A stretch of 64,000 nucleotides of DNA from Antribacter soli (GTDB taxonomy: Bacteria; Actinomycetota; Actinomycetes; Actinomycetales; Cellulomonadaceae), in assembly GCF_021568775.1 (NCBI RefSeq), contig NZ_JAKGSG010000020.1:1-64000 (forward strand), written 5' to 3'. A program made the position numbers and the translations under genes. The notes under the pieces were generated by a model that was not told the origin of the DNA, searched no databases, and saw only the letters and a list, made by a program, of their open reading frames with translations. Positions 25,304-33,086 of the stretch are shown piece by piece (the first letter of the stretch is position 1; every line of letters begins with the position of its first letter).

Positions 25304-26629
25304 ATGCCAACGATCACAAGCGTCGAGGTCGAGGATGTCCGGTTCCCGACGTCCCGCACGGCGGACGGCTCCGACGCGATGAACAAGGACGGCGACTACT
25401 CGGCGGCGTACGTCGTGCTCCGCACCGACGGCACGGCAGCGGACGGCACGCCTCTCGCGGGCCACGGCCTGACGTTCACCATCGGACGCGGCACGGACGT
25501 GGTCGCGCTCGCCGCGCGGCACCAGGCGGAGACGCTTGTCGGGCGCGACGTCGAAGAGCTCGCGGCCGACATGGGACGGACGTACCGCGACCTGACCTCC
25601 GACTCCCAGATGCGCTGGCTCGGGCCGGAGAAGGGCGTCGTCCACCTGTCGCTCGCGGCGGTCCTCAACGCCACGTGGGACCTCGCCGCACGCCGCGCGG
25701 ACAAGCCGCTGTGGCGGCTGCTCACCGACATGACGCCAGAGCAGCTCGTCGACGTCGCCGACCTGCGCTACCTCTCGGACGTCCTCACGCGTGACGACGC
25801 GCTCGCGATCCTCCGGGCGCAGGAGCCCACGAAGGCCGAACGCGTCGCGCGGCTCGAACGCACCGGATACCCCGTCTACACCACGTCGGCCGGCTGGCTC
25901 GGGTACGACGACGCGAAGCTGCGCCGGCTCTGCCAGGAGGCGGTCGACGCCGGCTACGGCCACATCAAGCTCAAGGTCGGGGCCAGCCTGTCCGACGACG
26001 TCCGCCGGCTCGCGATCGCGCGAGACGTGATCGGGCCGGACCGGAAGCTCATGATCGACGCGAACCAGGTCTGGGACGTACCGCAGGCCATCGAGTGGGT
26101 CGGCGAGCTCGCCCGCTTCGACCCGCTGTGGATCGAGGAGCCGACGTCGCCCGACGACGTCCTCGGCCACGCCGCCGTGCGGTCTGCGGTGGCACCGGTC
26201 GGCGTCGCGACCGGCGAGCACTGCCACAACCGCGTGATGTTCAAGCAGTTCTTCCAGGCCGGGGCGATCGACTACTGCCAGCTCGACACCGGCCGGCTCG
26301 CGAGCATCAACGAGATCGTGTCCGTGCTGCTGCTCGCGGCGAAGTTCGGGGTGCCCGTGTGCCCGCACGCCGGTGGCGTCGGGCTGTGCGAGATGGTGCA
26401 GCACGTGTCGGTGCTCGACTACGTGGCGGTCGCCGGCGACCTCACCGGCCGGGTCACCGAGTACGTGGACCACCTGCACGAGCACTTCACGGACCCTTGC
26501 GTCGTCGCCGACACGGGGGACGGCGCCGGCTACGTCCTGCCCTCGCTGCCCGGGTACTCCACGAGGATGCGCGAGGAGTCCGTGGCCCGGTTCCGGTTCC
26601 CTGACGGCGCGGCCTGGTCCGCTGCGTAA
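25304..26629 (+). CDS. L-fuconate dehydratase (enolase superfamily)
   Basis: A 441-residue enolase-superfamily enzyme whose length and N-terminus ([15 protein letters not shown]) fit L-fuconate dehydratase, which turns L-fuconate into 2-keto-3-deoxy-L-fuconate. The catalytic base motif is GHIKLKVG. The metal ligands are in [19 protein letters not shown] and ATGEHCHN, and the catalytic histidine is in CPHAGGVGL. The ATG at 25304 has GCGAGG upstream. A GntR-type regulator follows after 11 bp, and the other fucose enzymes lie convergent just beyond. Neighbours and motifs together make this specificity likely. Confidence 0.93.
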   Translation: MPTITSVEVEDVRFPTSRTADGSDAMNKDGDYSAAYVVLRTDGTAADGTPLAGHGLTFTIGRGTDVVALAARHQAETLVGRDVEELAADMGRTYRDLTSDSQMRWLGPEKGVVHLSLAAVLNATWDLAARRADKPLWRLLTDMTPEQLVDVADLRYLSDVLTRDDALAILRAQEPTKAERVARLERTGYPVYTTSAGWLGYDDAKLRRLCQEAVDAGYGHIKLKVGASLSDDVRRLAIARDVIGPDRKLMIDANQVWDVPQAIEWVGELARFDPLWIEEPTSPDDVLGHAAVRSAVAPVGVATGEHCHNRVMFKQFFQAGAIDYCQLDTGRLASINEIVSVLLLAAKFGVPVCPHAGGVGLCEMVQHVSVLDYVAVAGDLTGRVTEYVDHLHEHFTDPCVVADTGDGAGYVLPSLPGYSTRMREESVARFRFPDGAAWSAA

Positions 26630-26640
26630 TACTTCGAGCC

Positions 26641-27318
26641 ATGTCCCGCACGGATGATGTCGTCGACGGCATCAAGCGCATGATCTTCGACGGCGAGCTC
26701 GGTCCCGGTGACAAGCTGCCCGTCGAGAAGGACCTCGCCGAGCGGCTCGGCGTCTCCCGCGGATCGCTGCGCGAGGGCGTGCGGGCCCTGTCGATCCTCG
26801 GGATCCTCGACACGCGCCAGGGCGACGGCACCTATGTGACGAGCCTCGACCCGTCCCGCCTGCTCTCGCCGCTGCGGCTCGTCGTCGACCTGCACGGCGA
26901 GGCCGAGGCGCAGCCGTTCCACGCGGTGCGGCGGGTCCTCGAGACGGAGGCGGCCGGCCTCGCGGCGCGCCGGATCACCCCCGGAGCCCTCGCCGAGGCG
27001 CGTGCGCTGCTGGACCGGGTGGCCGAGATTCTCGGCCGCTCCCCCGTCGACCACGCGCAGTTCATCCAGGCGGACGTCGCGTTCCACCGCATCATCGCCG
27101 GGCAGGCGGGCAACCCCGTGCTCGAAGCTCTCATCGAGACCCTCGCGAGCCGCACGGTGCGCGAGCGACTCCAGCGCGGTCGCGACGACGAGCGTGCCGA
27201 GCCGCGCACCGCTCAGGACCACGAGGCGATCTGGCGCGCCCTCGCCGCGGGCGACGCCGAGGGCGCGCGCGTGCGCATGGCGGCGCACCTGCTCGACGTC
27301 GAGGAGTCGCTGCGCTGA
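26641..27318 (+). CDS. GntR/FadR-family transcriptional regulator
   Basis: A 225-residue repressor with an N-terminal winged helix-turn-helix (KLPVEKDLAERLGVSRGSLREGVRAL, about residues 25-50) and the wing RQGDGTYVTS. A C-terminal all-helical FCD ligand-binding domain follows. It sits 11 bp after the fuconate dehydratase gene and convergent with the remaining fucose genes, so it is the obvious local regulator. Its inducer is probably a pathway intermediate; that part is inference. Confidence 0.92.
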   Translation: MSRTDDVVDGIKRMIFDGELGPGDKLPVEKDLAERLGVSRGSLREGVRALSILGILDTRQGDGTYVTSLDPSRLLSPLRLVVDLHGEAEAQPFHAVRRVLETEAAGLAARRITPGALAEARALLDRVAEILGRSPVDHAQFIQADVAFHRIIAGQAGNPVLEALIETLASRTVRERLQRGRDDERAEPRTAQDHEAIWRALAAGDAEGARVRMAAHLLDVEESLR

Positions 27319-27337
27319 CCCCGGCGCCGGGCGCCCG

Positions 27338-27781
27338 TCAGCCCTGCCGGACGCCGATCGTGAGCAGCAGGTTGGCGTAGACCCGCTGGTCGCCGGTCGC
27401 GACGAGGAGGGCGACGTCGTCGGACCGCGCTGCCTCGTAGAAGGCGAACCGGTCGAGCTCGTGCCAGCCCACGTGCGGGCCGAGGACGGTCCGGTAACCG
27501 GCGTGTGCCGGGACCGGCTCGCCCGCCGGGGCGACGTCGCCCGCGACCCCGCCCGGGACCATGACGGACGCGGACTCGACCGGGACGGCCTCGACGAGCA
27601 CCTCCAGCACCTGGTCGACCGTGACCAGGTCGGGCCGCAGGTTGAGATGGACGCGTTCGGCGCCCGCGCGCACGCCGGTCGAGTGCGGGTAGTTGGCGTC
27701 GGCGAGGAGCACCCGGGAGCCGTGCCCCGCGGCGGCGAGCGCAGCGGCGAGGCCGGGGTGCAGGAGCGTGTACCGGAGCAC
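27338..27781 (-). CDS. fucU: L-fucose mutarotase (RbsD/FucU family)
   Basis: A 147-residue RbsD/FucU protein that interconverts the anomers of a monosaccharide. Family marks are HPGLAAALAAAGHGSRVLLADANYP near the N-terminus (with the catalytic His), DQVLEVL, DRFAFYE and VATGDQRVYANLLLTIGV at the end. The GTG at 27781 lies 5 bp after the stop of the hydrolase gene, with GAGAG just before it. It is last in the fucose operon. The FucU assignment over RbsD rests on the gene neighbourhood. Confidence 0.88.
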   Translation of the reverse strand: MLRYTLLHPGLAAALAAAGHGSRVLLADANYPHSTGVRAGAERVHLNLRPDLVTVDQVLEVLVEAVPVESASVMVPGGVAGDVAPAGEPVPAHAGYRTVLGPHVGWHELDRFAFYEAARSDDVALLVATGDQRVYANLLLTIGVRQG

Positions 27782-27786
27782 GGCTC

Positions 27787-28659
27787 TCAGGCCTCCGGCG
27801 CCGGGGCCGCCGGCGTCCGGGCGAAGGTGTGCCGCTGGCGCCCGATGCCCTCGATCTCCAGCTCGACCACGTCGCCGTCGGACAGGTACGGGAACCGTCC
27901 GGAGAGGGCGACCCCCTCCGGGGTGCCCGTGCAGATCAGGTCGCCCGGCTCGAGGGCCATGTACTGCGAGAGGTGCCACACGAGGTGGTCGACGCCGAAG
28001 ATCATGTCCTTCGTCGTCGAGTCCTGGCGCGGCTCGCCGTCGACCCAGGAGCGGAGGCGTAGGTCGCGCGAGTCGACCTCGTCGGCGGGGACGAGGGCCG
28101 GGCCGGTCGGGAGGAAGCCGGGGCCGCACTTGCCCTTCGACCACTGACCGAGCGAGTCCTCGATCTGCCAGGCGCGCTCGCTCACGTCGTCGACCACCGT
28201 GTACCCGGCGACGTGGTCGCGGGCCGCCTCGACGGAGGGCAGGTAGCTCGCCCGCCGGCCGATGACCACCGCGAGCTCGACCTCCCAGTCGACCTTCTCG
28301 GCGCCGGGCGGCAGCGGGACCGTGTCGTCGGGGCCGACCATCGTGTTGGGGTGCTTGAGGAAGACGATCGGCAGGCGCGGCGGCTCGGCGCCGGACTCGG
28401 CGGCGTGCGCGGCGTAGTTCTGCCCGATGCAGATGACGGCGGTCGGTCGGGCGATCGGCGCGCCGCGGCGCAGGGAGGCGGCACCCGCCAGGACGGGCAG
28501 CTCGCCCGCGGCGAGCGCCGCGCGCGCACGGGCGATCCCGTCGGAGGCCAGGAAGGCGCCGTCGACGTCGTCGGTGAGCGGCCGCAGGTCGTGGACGACG
28601 TCGCCCTCGACGACGGCAGGGATCTCCTGGCCGGCGGGGCCGAGACGGAGCAGGTGCAT
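27787..28659 (-). CDS. fumarylacetoacetate hydrolase-family enzyme (likely 2,4-diketo-3-deoxy-L-fuconate hydrolase)
   Basis: A 290-residue protein of the FAH superfamily. The N-terminal cap ends before ICIGQNYAAHAAE, and the metal-binding core follows: PGAEKVDWEVELAVVIG (two Glu ligands), VDDVSERAWQ (Asp) and TPEGVALS near the end. In this operon the fitting reaction is the final one of the non-phosphorylative L-fucose route, cleaving 2,4-diketo-3-deoxy-L-fuconate to pyruvate and L-lactate. A GAGAAG site precedes its ATG. The family is certain, the substrate inferred from context. Confidence 0.9.
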   Translation of the reverse strand: MHLLRLGPAGQEIPAVVEGDVVHDLRPLTDDVDGAFLASDGIARARAALAAGELPVLAGAASLRRGAPIARPTAVICIGQNYAAHAAESGAEPPRLPIVFLKHPNTMVGPDDTVPLPPGAEKVDWEVELAVVIGRRASYLPSVEAARDHVAGYTVVDDVSERAWQIEDSLGQWSKGKCGPGFLPTGPALVPADEVDSRDLRLRSWVDGEPRQDSTTKDMIFGVDHLVWHLSQYMALEPGDLICTGTPEGVALSGRFPYLSDGDVVELEIEGIGRQRHTFARTPAAPAPEA

Positions 28660-28698
28660 GTCTTCTCGTTTCGTGGTGCTGGTGTCAGGGTGCTGGTG

Positions 28699-29697
28699 TC
28701 AGGCGGTCCAGGCGCCGGGCGCCGCCCGGTCGTCGAGCAGGCCGGCCCGCACGAGCGCGGGCCACAGGTCGTCGGGCACGTCGGCCGCTGCGCGGTCGAC
28801 CGTCTGGCGCACCTGCTCGGCGGTCTGCATGCCCACGACGGTGCTCGCCACCGCCGGGTGGGTACGCACATACGCCAGCGCGGCCTCGGGCAGGGTGACG
28901 CCGTGTTCGGTGCAGACGGCGGCGATCCGGCGCGTCCGGTCGAGGAGCGCGGCGGGCGCAGGCGCGTAGTCGTAGGTCACGTCGTCGGGCGGGGCGGCGT
29001 GCGCCAGGAGCCCCGAGTTGTAGACCCCCGCGACGACGACCGCAACGCCCCGCTCCAGCGCCGCGGGGAGCAGGTCGTCGAGCGCGGGCTGCTCGAGCAG
29101 CGTGAAGCGGCCCGCGCACATCACGACGTCGATGTCGGTCTCCCGCACGAAGCGGGCAAGCATCGCGGACTGGTTCATCCCGGCGCCCACCGCGCGCACG
29201 ACCCCCTGCTCGCGCAGCTCGACGAGGGCGGGGATCGCCTCGGCGACCGCCTGGTCGCCGAAGTCGTCGGGGTCGTGGACGTAGACGACGTCGATCCGGT
29301 CCAGGCCCGTCCGCGCCAGGCTCGCGTCGAGCGATCGGAGCACGCCGTCGCGGGAGTAGTCCCGCACGCGTCGCGCGTCGGCCGGCACGTCGAAACCCTC
29401 GGCGTCGCGGAGGTGGGCGGCCCCGGGGGACGGCACCAGGAGCCGCCCCACCTTCGTCGACAGCACGTACTGGTCCCGCGGCCGAGCGGCGAGCGCCGCG
29501 CCGAGCCGTCGCTCCGAGAGGCCCAGACCGTAGTGCGGGGCCGTGTCGAAGTACCGCAGTCCGGCGTCCCACGCGGCGTCCACGGCGGCGCGCACGACGT
29601 CGTCGGACACGGCCGCGTACAGGTTGCCGCCCTGCGCGCCCCCGAAGCCGAGGCCCGTGAGCTCGACGCCGCGAGCGTGCCCCGCGCCGCCCGTCAC
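28699..29697 (-). CDS. aldo/keto reductase (candidate L-fucose dehydrogenase)
   Basis: A 332-residue NAD(P)-dependent aldo/keto reductase with the full catalytic tetrad: Asp and Tyr in YFDTAPHYGLGLSE, Lys in LSTKVGRLL and His in VYVHDPDD. The group containing L-fucose/D-threo-aldose 1-dehydrogenases fits, so it probably oxidises L-fucose to the lactone. Its GTG overlaps the stop of the upstream SDR gene (GTGA), which shows coupling. Two copies of a GGTGCTGGTGTCAG repeat lie just after the stop. Confidence 0.9.
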   Translation of the reverse strand: MTGGAGHARGVELTGLGFGGAQGGNLYAAVSDDVVRAAVDAAWDAGLRYFDTAPHYGLGLSERRLGAALAARPRDQYVLSTKVGRLLVPSPGAAHLRDAEGFDVPADARRVRDYSRDGVLRSLDASLARTGLDRIDVVYVHDPDDFGDQAVAEAIPALVELREQGVVRAVGAGMNQSAMLARFVRETDIDVVMCAGRFTLLEQPALDDLLPAALERGVAVVVAGVYNSGLLAHAAPPDDVTYDYAPAPAALLDRTRRIAAVCTEHGVTLPEAALAYVRTHPAVASTVVGMQTAEQVRQTVDRAAADVPDDLWPALVRAGLLDDRAAPGAWTA

Positions 29698-30467
29698 GAC
29701 ACGGCGCGCGGGCGCGTGCGCAGCCCGTGCATGCCGCCGTCCACGGCGAGCGACTCGCCCGTCGTGGACGCGGCCAGGGGGCTGGCGAGGTAGCACACGG
29801 CGTGCGCGACGGCCTCGGGGCTCACGAGCCGGCCCGTGGGCTGGCGTGCCTCGAGCGCGGCCCGCTCGGCCACGGGGTCGTCGGCGGCGTCGAGCAGGCG
29901 GCCGACCCACGGCGTGTCGACCGTGCCCGGGCACACGCAGTTGACGCGGATGCCTTCCGCGACGTGGTCGGCGGCCATGGCGAGCGTGAGCGCCTGCACC
30001 GCGCCCTTGGACGCGGAGTACAGCGCACGTGCGGGCAGGCCGGTCCACGCGGCGATCGAGCTCATGTTGACGACCGCCGCCCGGTCCGACTCCCGCAGGT
30101 ACGGGAGCGCCGCGCGGGTGACGCGCGCGATCCCGAGGACGTTGACGTCGAGCACGCGGAACCACTCGGCGTCGTCGTTGTCGGCGATCGTGCCCAGGGC
30201 GCCGATGCCGGCGTTGTTGACGACGACGTCGATCCCGCCCATCACGCGGGCGGCGGACTCGACCGCGGCGCGCACCGCGGCGTCGTCGGTGAGGTCGGCG
30301 ACCTCGGCGTGGGCGCCACCGGGGACGCCGTCGACCGAACGGTCGATCGACGTCACCCAGGCCCCGCGGGCCAGGAACGCCGTGACGACGGCGGCGCCGA
30401 TGCCCGCCGCGCCGCCGGTGACGACGGCGCGCAGACCGTCGAGATCGAACGTGTCTGTGGTGCTCAC
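29694..30467 (-). CDS. short-chain dehydrogenase/reductase of the fucose operon
   Basis: A 257-residue classical SDR. The cofactor motif is TGGAAGIGAAV (about residues 18-28), with NNAGIGALG near 90 and the catalytic YSASK with the preceding SSIAAW serine. An Asp after the second strand (SIDRS) suggests NAD preference. In the pathway it is a candidate for 2-keto-3-deoxy-L-fuconate 4-dehydrogenase, or for the first fucose oxidation. GGAGAG precedes the GTG start, which overlaps the lactonase stop (GTGA). The split of roles between this and the aldo/keto reductase cannot be read from sequence. Confidence 0.92.
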   Translation of the reverse strand: MSTTDTFDLDGLRAVVTGGAAGIGAAVVTAFLARGAWVTSIDRSVDGVPGGAHAEVADLTDDAAVRAAVESAARVMGGIDVVVNNAGIGALGTIADNDDAEWFRVLDVNVLGIARVTRAALPYLRESDRAAVVNMSSIAAWTGLPARALYSASKGAVQALTLAMAADHVAEGIRVNCVCPGTVDTPWVGRLLDAADDPVAERAALEARQPTGRLVSPEAVAHAVCYLASPLAASTTGESLAVDGGMHGLRTRPRAVS

Positions 30468-31426
30468 GGGTGGCTCTCCTCGTTCGTCGGCGTCTCTTTC
30501 GTCGGAGCCTTGCGCGTGGGGGCCGGGCTCGTGGGCGCCGGGCTCGTGGGCGCCGGGCGCGAGATGCCGTACACGCGGCAGGCGGTGCCCGCGAGGACTG
30601 CGTCGCGTTCCGCGTCGGTCAGGTCGGCCAGCAGCCCGCGGGCCACGTCGAGCCAGCGGCCGTAGCTCGCCGCGAGGAGGCAGACCGGCCAGTCCGAGCC
30701 GAACATGAGGCGGTCGGGCCCGAAGACGTCGAGCGCGTGGTCGACGGCGGGCCGCAGGTCCCCGGGCGTCCAGCCGTCCCAGCGGGCTTCCGTGACCAGG
30801 CCGGAGACCTTCGCCGTCACGTTCGGCAGCTCGGCCAGCGCGGCCAGGTCGTGGCGCCAGGCGCTCAGCGCACCGGGGTCGTCGACGGCGGCGAGCCGGG
30901 GCTTGCCGAGGTGGTCGAGGACGAACCGGACCTCGGGGAGGCCTGCGGCGAGCCGTGCGGCCGCGGCGAGCTGGTGGTCCCGGACGACCAGGTCGAACGG
31001 GAGCCCGGCCGCTCCGACGGCGGCGACGCCCGAGCGGACGTCCGGGCGGTCGAGGTACCCAGGGTCGGGCTCGGCCTGCACCATCGTCCGGATGCCGACG
31101 AGGGAGCTTCCGCCGGGGTCGGCACGCAGGGCGGCGAGTCGCTCGGCGAGGTCGGGAGCCAGGAGGTCGGCCCAGCCGACGACGCCGGTGATGCCTGCAG
31201 CGCGACCCTCGGGCGAGTCGGCAATGGCGAGCAGCTCGACGGTCTCCGACCAGAGGCTCACGGACTGGACCACGACGGTCGCGCCGACGCCGTGAGCCGC
31301 GGCGGGCAGGTCGGCCGGCTCGAAGTCCGCATCGATGACGCCCATGGTCGCGGGGTCGATCCACCCCTGCGGAGTGCGTGCCCGCACCCACAGGTGATGG
31401 TGTGCGTCGACGACGATGTCGGTCAT
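30464..31426 (-). CDS. amidohydrolase-family L-fuconolactonase
   Basis: A 320-residue amidohydrolase (family 2) with the metal-site start VDAHHHLW. Later segments are VLDHLGKP (about 180), KVSGLVTEA and MFGSDWPVC near 265, as in L-fuconolactonase and related sugar lactonases. It opens L-fuconolactone to L-fuconate. The ATG at 31426 has GGGAGGGGG upstream, and a promoter-like pair lies just beyond, so it heads the five-gene fucose operon. The C-terminus is unusual: after the domain ends, it carries five APTxx pentads encoded by 15-bp tandem repeats. Confidence 0.9.
   Translation of the reverse strand: MTDIVVDAHHHLWVRARTPQGWIDPATMGVIDADFEPADLPAAAHGVGATVVVQSVSLWSETVELLAIADSPEGRAAGITGVVGWADLLAPDLAERLAALRADPGGSSLVGIRTMVQAEPDPGYLDRPDVRSGVAAVGAAGLPFDLVVRDHQLAAAARLAAGLPEVRFVLDHLGKPRLAAVDDPGALSAWRHDLAALAELPNVTAKVSGLVTEARWDGWTPGDLRPAVDHALDVFGPDRLMFGSDWPVCLLAASYGRWLDVARGLLADLTDAERDAVLAGTACRVYGISRPAPTSPAPTSPAPTRKAPTKETPTNEESHP
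30486..30560 (-). repeat. five 15-bp tandem repeats in the fuconolactonase tail
   Basis: Five in-frame 15-bp units (30486, 30501, 30516, 30531, 30546) encode pentads such as APTSP, APTSP, APTRK and APTKE. The two middle units are almost identical, and divergence grows towards the stop codon. They form a short, probably disordered tail outside the enzyme domain, with likely slippage origin. Confidence 0.85.
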
Positions 31427-31457
31427 GCGCTGAACCCCCTCCCGGGAATTCATCGAA

Positions 31458-31485
31458 TCTATAGGAAGTTGAGCCGACCGGACAA
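31458..31485 (-). promoter_or_regulatory. candidate promoter of the fucose operon
   Basis: On the minus strand TTGTCC (31485-31480) and TATAGA (31463-31458) are separated by 16 bp, in a patch richer in A+T than its surroundings. It lies 32 bp upstream of the fuconolactonase start. The imperfect palindrome ATTC-ATC-GAAT just downstream (31447-31457) is a possible operator. Confidence 0.5.
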
Positions 31486-31566
31486 GGTGGAGTTTGGCGG
31501 TGTGTACTGAAAACCTCGGCGCGCAACGCAGCCGATGGCAGGGATACATCCGACCTCTTGCGCCAC

Positions 31567-32664
31567 TCAGCGCCAGCTGGCCGCCACCGCGAGGAACGCG
31601 TCGTTGGCCGCGGGCTCGCCGATGCTGACGCGCAGGCCGTCACCCGCGAACGGGCGCACCAGCACGCCGGCGGCCGTCGCCTGCGCGGCGCACTCCATCG
31701 TCGCCTGCCCGAGGCCGAACCACACGAAGTTCGCCTGGCTCTCCGGCAGCTCCCAGCCCTGGCCGCGCAGGGCGGCCGTGACCCGGGACCGCTCCTCGAC
31801 CAGCGCGTCCACCCTCTCGAGCAGCTCGGCCTTGGCCCCGGGCTCCAGCGACGCGAGGGCGGCGCGCTGCGCCACGTGCGACACCCCGAACGGCGTGGAG
31901 ACGGCCCGGATGCCGGCGGCGAGCCGCGGCTCCGCGACGGCGTAACCGACGCGCAGGCCGGCCAGCCCGTACGCCTTGGAGAGCGTGCGCAGGAGCACGA
32001 CGTTCGGGTGCGCGGCGAGGAGGTCCACGCCCGACGGCGCCTTGGGGTCGCGCACGAACTCGAGGTACGCCTCGTCGACCACCACGAGCACGTCGCCGGG
32101 AACGGCCGCGAGGAACGTGTCGAGCTCGTCGGCCTGGACGACCGGGCCCGTCGGGTTGTTCGGCGTGCACACCAGCACCACGCGGGTGCGGGGCGTGACG
32201 GCGGCAGCCATCGCCGGCAGGTCGAGACGTCCGGTGCCGTGCTCGAGCGGCACGGTGACGGCGGTCCCGCCGGACACGGCGACGGCGATCGGGTACGCCT
32301 CGAACGAGCGCCAGGGGAAGACGACCTCGTCGCCGTGCTCCACGACCGCCTGCAGCACGTGGGCGAGCACCGCGACGGACCCGTTGCCCACCACGACCTG
32401 CTCCGGCGGCACGCCCACCTCTCCGGCGAGAGCCTTCACCAGCTCGGACGCATACATGTCCGGATACCGGTTGGTCTCCTCCGCGGCCGCCGCGATGGCC
32501 GCGATCACGGACGGCAGCGGCGGGTACGGGTTCTCGTTGGACGAGAGCTTCCACGCCCGCCCGCCGGGCGCGACCCGCGCGCCGGGGACGTAAGCGGGCA
32601 GGGCGGACACGGCCGCACGGAGCGGCACGACGGGAGTTGCGGGTGTTTCCACGGCCCTCAGCAT
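31567..32664 (-). CDS. histidinol-phosphate/aromatic aminotransferase
   Basis: A 365-residue PLP-dependent class II aminotransferase of the HisC group. Visible are KLSSNENPYPPLP near residue 40, GNGSVAVLAHVLQA, the NNPTG block, VDEAYLEF and the PLP lysine in LSKAYGLAGLRVGY (about residue 222). It would transaminate imidazole-acetol phosphate in histidine synthesis or act on aromatic 2-oxoacids. No other his genes are near, which slightly favours the aromatic (Pat) role. Only 14 bp separate its start from the divergent small membrane protein gene. Confidence 0.9.
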   Translation of the reverse strand: MLRAVETPATPVVPLRAAVSALPAYVPGARVAPGGRAWKLSSNENPYPPLPSVIAAIAAAAEETNRYPDMYASELVKALAGEVGVPPEQVVVGNGSVAVLAHVLQAVVEHGDEVVFPWRSFEAYPIAVAVSGGTAVTVPLEHGTGRLDLPAMAAAVTPRTRVVLVCTPNNPTGPVVQADELDTFLAAVPGDVLVVVDEAYLEFVRDPKAPSGVDLLAAHPNVVLLRTLSKAYGLAGLRVGYAVAEPRLAAGIRAVSTPFGVSHVAQRAALASLEPGAKAELLERVDALVEERSRVTAALRGQGWELPESQANFVWFGLGQATMECAAQATAAGVLVRPFAGDGLRVSIGEPAANDAFLAVAASWR

Positions 32665-32678
32665 GCCACGATGCGGTC

Positions 32679-33086
32679 ATGAAGATCCTCGTGCGTATCG
32701 CCGTGACGGCCGCCGCGATCGGGCTCTCCGCCTGGCTCCTCGCCGACCACCTGAACGTGGTCAGCAACGGCACCATGCTGGGCACGATCCTCGCGACTCT
32801 CGCGGTCGCCGTGGTCTACGGCCTGGTCAACCTCATCGTCAAGCCGATCGTCCAGCTCTTGTCCCTCCCCCTCTTCATCCTCACGCTCGGCCTGTTCACC
32901 CTGGTGGTGAACGCATTCATGCTCTGGCTGACCACGGTGATCGCCAACCAGCACTGGTTCTCCGACCAGCCCAACTGGGGGCTGGAGGTCAACGGCGGGT
33001 TCTGGTGGTTCGTGCTGGGCGCCCTCGTGATCTCGGTCGTGCAGATGATCCTCAACGCCGTGCTCCCGGACCGCGTCACGGAGTGA
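32679..33086 (+). CDS. YvlD/DUF360-type four-helix membrane protein
   Basis: A 135-residue membrane protein with four hydrophobic helices and the family features LVNLIVKPIVQLLSLPLFILT and GLFTLVVNAFMLWL. It belongs to the superfamily listed as phage holin family 4 (YvlD). Nothing phage-like surrounds it, so it is an ordinary housekeeping membrane protein of unknown role, sometimes tied to envelope stress. Its 3' end overlaps the convergent hydrolase-like gene by 11 bp. Confidence 0.9.
   Translation: MKILVRIAVTAAAIGLSAWLLADHLNVVSNGTMLGTILATLAVAVVYGLVNLIVKPIVQLLSLPLFILTLGLFTLVVNAFMLWLTTVIANQHWFSDQPNWGLEVNGGFWWFVLGALVISVVQMILNAVLPDRVTE

Noticed and set aside
32679-33086. Prophage remnant suggested by the holin-family name of the membrane protein
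   Set aside because: The YvlD-type protein only carries that superfamily label; no phage genes, integrase or attachment sites are nearby.
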